Of a DNA stretch of 64,000 bases, positions 28,314 through 36,551 are shown piece by piece (positions within the stretch are counted from its first letter, which is position 1; each line of letters starts with the position of its first letter). The notes under the pieces are model-generated. The model was not told the origin of the DNA and made no database searches. It saw only the letters and a list, made by a program, of their open reading frames with translations. Source of the stretch: Tritrichomonas musculus. Taxonomy: Eukaryota; Parabasalia; Tritrichomonadida; Tritrichomonadidae. The stretch lies in assembly GCA_039105265.1 (NCBI GenBank), contig JAPFFF010000003.1, positions 1,860,001 through 1,924,000 on the forward strand, in the 5' to 3' direction. A program made the position numbers and the translations under genes.

Positions 28314-30089
28314 ATGAAAATCGTGATTTTAAGTGGCGATTCCATTATAAACTCCTCTATTGAAAATTACCTCAACAAAATTCTTAAAGGACGCGTTGAC
28401 TTTACCGTTCAAACTGTTTCAGCCCCAAACGAGATTTTCAATTCTCTCCCTCAGACAAAGAAGGAAGCTGTAACACGCATTTTTAATAACGAAACAGAAG
28501 GTGCTGATTACTACATCTGTGTTGTATCAGGAATTGAACGCGAATTCGACTCCTTATACGGATTTACATTTGCTGCAGCTGCAGACAAAACCAAGAATCG
28601 GTTTGGATTTGGTACATCAACCAAGTTCCCACTTCCAGATGACATCAGTGGATCAGTTGAAAATGGAAAACCAATTAATTCTCTTTGCACAGATAAAAAT
28701 GGTTTGATTTCTCTTTCTACCGGAGGACAGATAACAATTGGTGAATGCGTTGAAACAGCAGTTGGTGCAGCATTAATTCCATTTAATTTCTACCCAATCG
28801 AGATTCCACAAACAGCTGCACCAGAACTTACCAGATTTGCTAAGAATATAAACTCTATTCAACAATCCTGTCTCGCTTCTCAACTTCGTTTACTCGATTT
28901 CAGCGAACAAAAAACAGTTGATACAACAAAGACGCTTGCTGCTCTTCAAGCAGTACCTGATCCGAAAAATTTCAAAGCAGATTACCAGAATGTTTACAAG
29001 GTTGGCGCTGATGCTATTCACAAAGGCCAATATGCTGTTTGCATCATGGCAGGAGGACAGGGAAGCCGTCTTCGAGCACCAGTACCCAAAGCAATGATGG
29101 AAGTTGATGTTCCTTCAAAGCAAACCCTTCTTGAACTTCAATTGCGCAGAATCAAGAGACTTGTTACGTTATACGGAGGTTGCGAAAATCCACCAGGCAT
29201 TCCTGTTTATATCTTAACTAGTGATACAACACATTCACCAATTGCAGCATATCTTATGCAAAACGAAAACTTTGGCGTTAAACATATAATGCTTGTAAAA
29301 CAACGTCAATTACCAGCAAGAACTTTTGATGGAAAATTTGTTCTGAGTGAACAATGGAAAGTAATGGCAGCACCAAATGGAAATGGCTCCATTTTCCAAG
29401 CTCTCAAAGAAAGCGGTGCAATTGAAGACATGAAACGACTTGGCGTTCGCTATCTTGACATTCATCCCATTGATAACGCTTTAGCCAAACCAGCAGATCC
29501 ATTCTTTGTTGGTGCAATGATACTTGAAGATGGAGATTGTGCAATCAAAGTTATCAGAAAACGTCCTAAGGAAAAGATCGGAACTCTTTGCAAACGAGAA
29601 GGAAAAACAATTGTCATTGAATACTCAGAAATTCCACCAAATGAAGAGGAATCTTATGTTTGGGGAAATACAGGTCTTCAAATCTATCGAACTGATCTCA
29701 TTGAAAAAGCTGCTAATGGACATTTACCATTCCACATTGCACTCAAGAAAGAAAACATAATTAACGAAAAAGGTGAAAAAGTGATGGGAGATGTCAAAAA
29801 GTTCGAAAGATTTATTTTCGATGCACTTGAATATTCCACCAAACCAGTTCTCGTTGAATGCGTTAGAGAAGAAGAATTCGCTCCAATCAAAAACGCAATT
29901 GGCGCACAATTTGATTCTCCTGAAACAGCTCGCGATTTGATGGTTTCATTACATAAGAAATGGGCTCAAGAAGCTGGAATTAAGTTGAACGGCGAAGGTG
30001 CATTTGAGTTCCTTCCAGAAACAACTTATGCAGGAGAAGGTCTTGAGAAACTTGCTGGAAAGACTGTTAACCTTCCAGGAACTATCTAA
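28314..30089 (+). CDS. Fusion of a DUF84 (ITPase/XTPase-like) domain with a UDP-sugar pyrophosphorylase
   Basis: Encodes 591 residues from the ATG at 28314 (24 upstream in-frame codons discarded; Inr TCACA lies 19 nt upstream). Residues ~1-160 resemble DUF84/YjjX-type non-canonical NTP phosphatases: a KIVILSGD first strand, VVSGIEREFDS (family G-I-E-G-G), GFGTSTKFPLPDDI, and a C-terminal AVGAALIPFNFYP. Residues ~215-591 are a UAP1-type uridylyltransferase: CIMAGGQGSRL at ~244-254 (nucleotide loop), PKAMMEVDVPS, PNGNGSIFQAL, YLDIHPIDNALAKPADP and later WGNTGLQIY. UAP1 makes UDP-GlcNAc from UTP and GlcNAc-1-P. The loop is GGQGSRLRAPVPKA where the consensus is GGQGTRLGxxxPKG, so substrate choice may differ. 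Stop in TAAAG. Confidence 0.88.
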   Translation: MKIVILSGDSIINSSIENYLNKILKGRVDFTVQTVSAPNEIFNSLPQTKKEAVTRIFNNETEGADYYICVVSGIEREFDSLYGFTFAAAADKTKNRFGFGTSTKFPLPDDISGSVENGKPINSLCTDKNGLISLSTGGQITIGECVETAVGAALIPFNFYPIEIPQTAAPELTRFAKNINSIQQSCLASQLRLLDFSEQKTVDTTKTLAALQAVPDPKNFKADYQNVYKVGADAIHKGQYAVCIMAGGQGSRLRAPVPKAMMEVDVPSKQTLLELQLRRIKRLVTLYGGCENPPGIPVYILTSDTTHSPIAAYLMQNENFGVKHIMLVKQRQLPARTFDGKFVLSEQWKVMAAPNGNGSIFQALKESGAIEDMKRLGVRYLDIHPIDNALAKPADPFFVGAMILEDGDCAIKVIRKRPKEKIGTLCKREGKTIVIEYSEIPPNEEESYVWGNTGLQIYRTDLIEKAANGHLPFHIALKKENIINEKGEKVMGDVKKFERFIFDALEYSTKPVLVECVREEEFAPIKNAIGAQFDSPETARDLMVSLHKKWAQEAGIKLNGEGAFEFLPETTYAGEGLEKLAGKTVNLPGTI

Positions 30090-30232
30090 AGCTTAGAATC
30101 AGTAATAATAAAAACAAACTTTCATTTAACTATTTTAATATATTTATTTTACTGTATGACCAACAAATAGGAGAAAATAAAAGTATTTATGACAAATTTT
30201 AATATATAAAAAATAGAAAAACAAAAAATAAA

Positions 30233-30574
30233 TTACCGCGATTGCTTTCGTATGGTAACTGTAGTAAATGTTCTTTTGAGTTTTGAGAGTTTTTTTACAG
30301 GCTTTGGGGTTACTTCACCTGTCTTAAATATTTTTGCATTTGAGAACATATCTGGAACACTAAAAAATAAAATATTTGATCCTCTTAGATATGCTGTATC
30401 GGATTTGACTTGATGCCCATTTGGATATGTATGACTAACATTATTGAGCCAACAGTTCATATTATCTTCAACTAATTTTAATTGACCATGAAATGTATCA
30501 CCAGATATAAGTTCAACTTTAATATCAAAACCAATAACTTCGTGAAGTAATTTAATCGGTATACCAAGAGACAT
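30233..30574 (-). CDS. SmD3: Small nuclear ribonucleoprotein SmD3
   Basis: Encodes 113 residues. The Sm fold is obvious: IPIKLLHEVIGFDIKVELISG (Sm1), VEDNMNCWLNNV (human D3 has EDNMNCQMSNI), and YLRGSNILFFSVPDMFSNA (human YIRGSKIRFLILPDMLKNA). SmD3 is one of seven core proteins of the spliceosomal snRNPs. The C-terminal tail is basic (KPVKKLSKLKRTF...TIRKQSR) and lacks the Arg-Gly dipeptides of animal SmD3. A TCATTA Inr lies 30 nt upstream (+1 at 30604). Convergent with the pyrophosphorylase gene, 143 bp apart. Confidence 0.95.
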   Translation of the reverse strand: MSLGIPIKLLHEVIGFDIKVELISGDTFHGQLKLVEDNMNCWLNNVSHTYPNGHQVKSDTAYLRGSNILFFSVPDMFSNAKIFKTGEVTPKPVKKLSKLKRTFTTVTIRKQSR

Positions 30575-31434
30575 TTGTAAAAAAATTTTCTAAAAACAAG
30601 TAATGAAAATTGAAATAAATAAACCATTCAACCCGAATTTGTTGAAATATATTAATTTCTTGATTCTATTTTGAAATATTCATTATTAAATAATAGTTAC
30701 ATAATTTTATATTAATTTTTGTTCATTTTTTTAATAAATTGTAATACGAGTTATTCATGATTGATCAATGCGCTTTTATTAGGATGCTTTAACATCATCA
30801 TTTGTCCCCTGCAAAGTAATAAGTTCAAATACAAATTATTCACAATAAAAATCATTAGAATAAGTTTATATAATAAGCAGTTTTCAAATCAATTATTCAC
30901 TCTTTTTTTTTTAGCACAACTTTTTCATATTCAAAAAAATGACAAAACTATAGAAAAGTTTATCGTTTAAATATGAAAATGTTTTTGATTTTGATAGATT
31001 TTCTTTCATAACGAATAGTTCAAAAAAAAGTGTTGATACCAGAGCATCATTTAACATTTCTCATTTTGAATGCATTTCATTTGTTTATATAAAAAATTGT
31101 TTGATTTGATATTTTGAATCAATATGAATAATATGATTTGAAAAGCCCATTAAGATATAATATGTAATATACTATAAACTATTCAGTCTCTTTTAAATAA
31201 AATAATAATATTATATATAAACACTTCAATTTCGAAATATAATATTTATTTTAACACAACAAACATTTCCTTCCGTACAGAATAGATAATAAAATGACCA
31301 TACAATCAATATTGAATAGAAATTTGCTAATTCTTCCACGAAAAGCAGAAATTTCCATTCTGTAAAAGATATCAATTTTAATAATTTGTTACTAACAAAT
31401 ATAAAGTATTTGATTATATTGAGTTTGATACAAG
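30575..31434. other. AT-rich intergenic region
   Basis: Between two minus-strand genes. No supported ORF or RNA gene. Confidence 0.6.
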
Positions 31435-33237
31435 TTAACTTTTAACCTTAAATTTTCCGAAAATATTTATCGGCTTTTTTTTCGGTGTTAATTTAATTGC
31501 TTGGTTTGGCGAATTTGAAACCATATTTACGATATTACTTTGCTTACCTATCTTTCTTACACGAAAAGCAGCATTCATTTCTTTCTTTTTCACAGGAGAT
31601 GAACCAAGAAATGGGAGTTTTATTCCTACTTCTTGGTTAGAAAGAACTTGGATCTGCTTATTCTTCATCCTTAATGTAATTAAAATGTTAATTTTCTTAG
31701 ATTTACCTTTGTTTTCTAAAATACGATTAATCATTTTGGTCTTACAAGCACATTTAAAGTTTTGATCACTCTTATATAAAGAGATCATTTGATGTATATC
31801 ATTTTTCATATCATTCATATCATAAAAATTCAATTCGTCTATAATCTGTTGGGTTGTTTTTTGAAGAGCTTTTGATGTTTCATGAAGGACTAAACTATCA
31901 TAAACATAAGTAGAAGAATTCAAATAGACTTTGCCTATTTCAATATCGATATCATTTATTAAATCAATATTACCTGCACTTTGTGTTTTATTCTGAAAAT
32001 TTGGATTGAGTTTTTGTGAAGATAATTGCCCAGGCTGCATTAAACAATTCGATTGGCTTGGCTTTAATTCTTTATCTGAAGTAGCTTCAACATGTCGTTT
32101 GGTTTGAAACCTTTTGATAAATTCATCATCATACACCACATCATCATTATTTTTGATCCATCCGTGCTCTTTAACTTTTTTTAATGATATACGGTTGTTT
32201 GGATTTTTTTCAAGCATTTTTGAAATTAAATCAACACATAGCTGGCTGTTGTCATCTGCATATTTTGGTGTCATGTAAATAATTTTGTTTGCCAAATTTA
32301 GCATATTTGTATCTTCAAAAGGAAGACATCCATTCACCATTGCAAACAAAAGAACTCCCAGAGACCAAACATCAACTGCTTTTGTGTATAAACTGTTTTG
32401 CAAAAGTTCAGGGGATGCATAGGGAATACTACCACATTGCGTTTTTAATAAATGAGTTTCATCATCTAAGGATTTAGAAAAACCAAAATCTATTACTCTA
32501 ACGTTATTATTTTCATCAAGCATAATATTTTCAAGTTTAACATCTCTATGAACAACATTAATACTGCTATCTTGCAAATAATAAAATGCATCGACTATCT
32601 GGGCAAAAATCCTACAAGCTTCTTGCTCATCAATTTTTCCGAAACGATTTATGAAATCCAATAAAGTTATACCTCTTACAAGTTCCATAACTATTACATA
32701 AGTTCCATTTTTTGATGTATTGTCTGAGCTAGTATCAGTATTTTTATTAACTCTGATATTAATGCGTGATTTATCAAAAGTAGATTTTCCTTCTTTTGAT
32801 TCCAATTGATTAATAACATTTTCTATTTGAGAATTGATATTCTTTTTATATGCAACATCATTTTTATTTAATGGTATATAATTTCCTAAAATTGGAGTAG
32901 ATGCTAAAGGATTTTCTTTCAATTTAGCTGGTATAAAAATTGTTCCATAGTATTTGGCGATAAATGGATGATCAAGCTTTTTCATAATCGAAACTTCATT
33001 TTCAACAAGTTCAAGAGATTCATCAACAAAATTATGAGTTTTAAATGCATTAGATGTAAGGTGTTGTGGTAAAGATGGCTCAAAAACTTTTAGGCAAACA
33101 GGTAAATTTGATGAAATATGTATTGCTTGGTAAACTGTAGAATACGTTCCAAAGCCCAGCTCTTCAATATTTGAAAATTCTTCTTTTAATTTCTGTAATG
33201 TATAATTATTCTGCTGTTGCTTGTCAATTTCAATCAT
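31435..33237 (-). CDS. Serine/threonine protein kinase, CAMK/SNF1-like
   Basis: Encodes 600 residues. The kinase domain spans ~23-368: glycine loop GFGTYSTV at 28-35, catalytic Lys50 (VCLKVF), HRDVKLEN at 230-237, DFG at 250-252, activation segment to GSIPYASPE, and DVWSLGVLLFAMVNGCLPF. The GSIPYASPE and VNGCLPFED blocks are typical of AMPK/SNF1/KIN-type kinases. All catalytic residues are present. A ~75-residue Asn/Lys-rich insertion (~103-178) lies between the fourth and fifth strands, which is unusual. The C-terminal ~230 residues have no domain I recognise. No Inr is obvious; an AACTTTTT motif lies ~20 nt upstream of the ATG. Confidence 0.92.
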   Translation of the reverse strand: MIEIDKQQQNNYTLQKLKEEFSNIEELGFGTYSTVYQAIHISSNLPVCLKVFEPSLPQHLTSNAFKTHNFVDESLELVENEVSIMKKLDHPFIAKYYGTIFIPAKLKENPLASTPILGNYIPLNKNDVAYKKNINSQIENVINQLESKEGKSTFDKSRINIRVNKNTDTSSDNTSKNGTYVIVMELVRGITLLDFINRFGKIDEQEACRIFAQIVDAFYYLQDSSINVVHRDVKLENIMLDENNNVRVIDFGFSKSLDDETHLLKTQCGSIPYASPELLQNSLYTKAVDVWSLGVLLFAMVNGCLPFEDTNMLNLANKIIYMTPKYADDNSQLCVDLISKMLEKNPNNRISLKKVKEHGWIKNNDDVVYDDEFIKRFQTKRHVEATSDKELKPSQSNCLMQPGQLSSQKLNPNFQNKTQSAGNIDLINDIDIEIGKVYLNSSTYVYDSLVLHETSKALQKTTQQIIDELNFYDMNDMKNDIHQMISLYKSDQNFKCACKTKMINRILENKGKSKKINILITLRMKNKQIQVLSNQEVGIKLPFLGSSPVKKKEMNAAFRVRKIGKQSNIVNMVSNSPNQAIKLTPKKKPINIFGKFKVKS

Positions 33238-33585
33238 TGTAAATAAATAAAAAGTTTATAAAAAACAAATTCAATTTTAAAACATTTATTTTTAAATTCA
33301 ATGACAATCTCAAAAAAATTTATTTTTTTGAATTCCCTTATTTCAAAAAAAAATTGAATAATTTGAATTAAGTTTGAATGATTTTATTTTATATATATAT
33401 TTTAAAATATATTTCCTATTTTTTTATATTTTAAGATTTATTTTTAAAATTTTTCATAGTTTTTCTTTTAATATTTAAAAATACTCAATACTCTAAAAAA
33501 TATAGATGCAATAAATATATATTTTTACAATCAAAACATTTCAATTTTTTATATCAATTGACTAGTACATCAGCTTTTTTTCAAA
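33238..33585. other. Divergent promoter spacer
   Basis: Very AT-rich gap between the minus-strand kinase and the plus-strand helical-repeat protein. No other feature seen. Confidence 0.6.
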
Positions 33586-34950
33586 ATGAATTTTTTATAT
33601 AAAGATAACAATTATTTTAGAAGCTTTGATGACTTAGTGGAGAAATTATCTGACAATTCAATAAAAAGGCGTTCAAAGAACAAAAGTACTACAAAATTTG
33701 ATGAGGGCGATTTACAGATATTTCAAAGAGTATCACAAAATCTTCAAAAACTACCTAAGGCAGAAGAAAATAAATATATATTGGAATCTTTGAAAGAAGA
33801 TATAAAACTGTGCCCAATGTCAATATCTAATTTCGTTAATAATTATGGATCTATTTCCAAATATTTTCAGGACGCTTTATACCAACCAAAAACCCCAAAG
33901 CTTTTGCTTGAGGTTATTTCTTCAATCATCGAAATTGATGATGATTTTTCTGACTTGTTTTCTGAATTAATAGACGATATATTTCTTCTGATTTTTTTTA
34001 AAGACAGCGCAAAAATCAGTGCAGAATTGACGATACAAATAATGAGATATAGTGAAAATGGAGCATACAATTTGATTTATGGCGGTTTATTCCCAAAAAT
34101 TAATGAAGCATTAAATACAATGCAGGACTACAATACAAAAATTATTAGTTATCTCATTCATATCATAATGGTTTCAGTTGAAAGATGCCAAAATGATATA
34201 TTGGAACAAAATCAGATTGAATTATTGACTCTTTTGCACCGATTATATTTTGGTTGCACACTTAATCACCACCACCAAATTGTATTTTGTTTTCGAATGC
34301 TTCTCGATAAAACAACATGCAGACCTTCCTATGCAATTCCACTGAAGCTTTTTGAAATGATTGTGAACGATTTCATAGAAAATCCATCTCTTGAATATCT
34401 ACTTTTCTTTAATACAATATTGAAATGCGATAATGAAAAAGAAAACGGCCCAATGAAGGACACATTTTATTTAAACCATCAGACCATTTTTTCTATTATT
34501 ATCAAACAACTACAAAATCAAGAATTAGTGAAAATAATTCTACGATTGTTTTCAAATTTTTCATATGTTGAACGATATTGTCAAATTATTTTCTCTAATA
34601 ATTTATATATACCAATTTTTGAAATAACTCTCAATGATGATTTACCATTTACTTTGAAAGATGATCCATGCGTTTTCTTCTGTAGAATTTGCTCATTTTT
34701 TCCAGCTCAAATTACTTCTTATCAGTATTTTACTCAACTTTTTGTTATAACTACTGATGCTGTTGAATCGCTTCCGTCAAAATATTTATCAACTTCTTTT
34801 ATACAAATGGTGGAATCACTAGATAGTTATATACAAAATACTCATTCACAACTAAATATTGATTTGGTAGATGTGTTAACTCAAATTATAGATAGTGACG
34901 TACCTGATCTTTCTCAATGGGCTTCATCAAAATTGTTTACCATTAAATAA
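33586..34950 (+). CDS. Armadillo/HEAT-like helical protein, unknown function
   Basis: Encodes 454 residues, almost entirely predicted alpha helix with Leu/Ile periodicity every ~40 residues (LLLEVISSIIEIDDDFSDLF, LLTLLHRLYFGC, EYLLFFNTILKC, LVKIILRLFSNFSY), suggesting an armadillo-type solenoid after a short basic N-terminus (SIKRRSKNKSTTK). No specific family is recognised; trichomonads have many such proteins. The stop is in TAAAG. Confidence 0.7.
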   Translation: MNFLYKDNNYFRSFDDLVEKLSDNSIKRRSKNKSTTKFDEGDLQIFQRVSQNLQKLPKAEENKYILESLKEDIKLCPMSISNFVNNYGSISKYFQDALYQPKTPKLLLEVISSIIEIDDDFSDLFSELIDDIFLLIFFKDSAKISAELTIQIMRYSENGAYNLIYGGLFPKINEALNTMQDYNTKIISYLIHIIMVSVERCQNDILEQNQIELLTLLHRLYFGCTLNHHHQIVFCFRMLLDKTTCRPSYAIPLKLFEMIVNDFIENPSLEYLLFFNTILKCDNEKENGPMKDTFYLNHQTIFSIIIKQLQNQELVKIILRLFSNFSYVERYCQIIFSNNLYIPIFEITLNDDLPFTLKDDPCVFFCRICSFFPAQITSYQYFTQLFVITTDAVESLPSKYLSTSFIQMVESLDSYIQNTHSQLNIDLVDVLTQIIDSDVPDLSQWASSKLFTIK

Positions 34951-35719
34951 AGTAAATTTTTGTTTTTAAAAGCTTATTTATATCATGATATTATTAAAAA
35001 TTTTTATATTTTCATTAAAGATATTTTATTTTTTAAAATAGATATCGCGAAAAAATGGAGTTTTATAAAATGGAGTACCAATTACTTCAAATAATTATAA
35101 ATCTATACATTCCGATTCTAATATATGTATTAGTTTCTAAATCAACTAAAATTATTAAAGTGCTCTTATAATAAGCGCATACAGAGAGTTTGAGAAGAAA
35201 ATTAAAAAACTTTTCCTTGTTATTCTTAGAGCATATGGGGCTCAATGCAAATAAATCATTCAAATTGATATAATGGAAATAAGTTTTAAATAAAGATAAA
35301 TACTTCTATTATATAATATCAAATATATGCAAATAAATAAAGATAAAAAAATTTTACTCCATAATCCATTTATTTGCATGATTTAATATCAAGTATCTGT
35401 ATTGATTGACTAATAATGTATGCCTTAAGATAAGAAAATGCTATAATTTTTTTTAATTGAGCTAAAAATATAAACTTTGTTTTTTTATTTTCGAAAATAA
35501 AAAATCATTCAATATTTGAAATAAAAAAAAAAAACAAAGTTTACACGTGTAAAAAATAAATCATTCAATATTTGAAATAAATTCTTAGAAACTGTAAGTT
35601 TACACGCGAAAATTAAAAAACAAAGTTTAAAAAATCAAGAGAATAAAGCTTTCAATTTTTTTCTTTGAAAAATAACGTATTTTTCTCATGATTTTTTAAA
35701 CGTATTCCCATAAAAATAA
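34951..35719. other. Intergenic region upstream of the deaminase, with repeats and bacterial-like signals
   Basis: No ORF. It holds a direct 24-bp repeat, inverted AAACAAAGTTTA-type copies and a palindrome in 35471-35629, and at 35439-35447 TGCTATAAT, a perfect match to a bacterial extended -10 promoter element. The last could be chance in AT-rich DNA. Confidence 0.5.
35471..35629. repeat. Cluster of direct and inverted repeats before the deaminase gene
   Basis: A 24-bp sequence beginning AAATCATTCAATATTTGAAA occurs identically at 35502-35525 and 35558-35581. TAAACTTTGTTTTTTTA at 35471-35487 is inverted at 35526-35542 (one mismatch) and again at 35613-35629. TTTACACGTGTAAA at 35540-35553 is a perfect 14-bp palindrome, and GTTTACACG recurs near 35.6 kb. 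Confidence 0.8.
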
Positions 35720-35726
35720 AGGAGGT
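35720..35726 (+). promoter_or_regulatory. Bacterial-type Shine-Dalgarno sequence
   Basis: AGGAGGT lies 7 nt (counted from the end of GGAGG) before the deaminase ATG, exactly the bacterial optimum. Eukaryotic 18S rRNA has no CCUCC, so the motif should have no function here; it is most simply a leftover from a bacterial donor. Confidence 0.7.
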
Positions 35727-35732
35727 AAAACG

Positions 35733-36125
35733 ATGGATAAAGAATGGGAAAAATTATATGAAGAAGCAATGAGCGTTTTGAACCCCCACGATGTTTCAAA
35801 TAAAATGTGGGTTGGAAGTGTGGCATCTGCTGTACTCACAAAAAAAGGTAATATTTATAAGGGTATATGCATTGACACAGATGGCTCCATAGGAATGTGT
35901 GCTGAAAGAAATGCTTTATCAACAATGCTTACATATGGCGAAAGTGAGATCAAAAAAATGGTTGCAGTATATAAAGATGGAAATATAATTCCGCCTTGTG
36001 GTATTTGCAGAGAATTTATGATGCATTTAGGCGGAGATGTGGAGAATATAGAAATTCTATTGGATAAAGATGGACGGACAATTAAATTAATTGATTTGAT
36101 GCCAGAGTATCCACGATATAAATAA
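35733..36125 (+). CDS. Cytidine deaminase-family protein, probably acquired from bacteria
   Basis: Encodes 130 residues, the usual length of small tetrameric cytidine deaminases. The zinc site is complete: MCAERN supplies one Cys and the catalytic Glu, and PPCGICREF supplies the PCxxC pair. The flanks (WVGSVASAVLTKKG, GDVENIEILLDKDG, LIDLMPEYPRYK) resemble the deaminases of Firmicutes-like anaerobes. Members deaminate cytidine/deoxycytidine, or blasticidin S in close relatives; the substrate is not settled by motif. It would serve pyrimidine salvage, important in trichomonads, which cannot make pyrimidines. A canonical Shine-Dalgarno sits just upstream, no good Inr is near, and ATA codons are fairly frequent. 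The stop is TAAT. An assembly chimera is the alternative to transfer. Confidence 0.9.
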   Translation: MDKEWEKLYEEAMSVLNPHDVSNKMWVGSVASAVLTKKGNIYKGICIDTDGSIGMCAERNALSTMLTYGESEIKKMVAVYKDGNIIPPCGICREFMMHLGGDVENIEILLDKDGRTIKLIDLMPEYPRYK

Positions 36126-36551
36126 TTGATTGTGAAAGTTTTCAACAATTTCACTAATAAATGGTCAAAAAATTGTGAATAATATAAACATATAAACATA
36201 TAAAGTTTTTGAATCATTTTTAATCGAATTTTTTTTTTAACAATGCAAGCTCATTATACACTATAACTAAATTAAATATATATTTTTGTAAGTTATGAAC
36301 TTTTTATATAAATTTGAATGATTGTCTGATTTTTTTTCGTTTTTGAATTCAATTCACTATAATAATAATAAGAAAAAACATTCGTAATACACTATAATTT
36401 TTAAAATATATTTAATGATAGTTTTAATACTAATTTAAAAGGCTAATTTCTTTTTTTTTATAGAAAAATATTAACCAGAAAAGGAGGTAATCAATGTTTT
36501 AGAATAAATCAAAACAGAAATTTTTATTTTATATAAATATTAAAACTGAAA
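36126..36551. other. Spacer with a second Shine-Dalgarno-like motif
   Basis: AT-rich with no full gene. AAGGAGGTAATCA at 36481-36493 is followed by ATG TTT TAG, so a bacterial-type ribosome site precedes an ATG that is closed after two codons. It may be the remnant of a second transferred gene or chance. Confidence 0.5.
36482..36488 (+). promoter_or_regulatory. Second Shine-Dalgarno-like AGGAGGT
   Basis: GGAGG ends 6 nt before an ATG at 36494 that has no reading frame behind it. The context AAAAGGAGGTAATC closely resembles the complement of the 3' end of bacterial 16S rRNA. Confidence 0.4.

Noticed and set aside
30761-30970. 69-codon frame upstream of SmD3
   Set aside because: Composition matches noncoding AT-rich DNA; no similarity.
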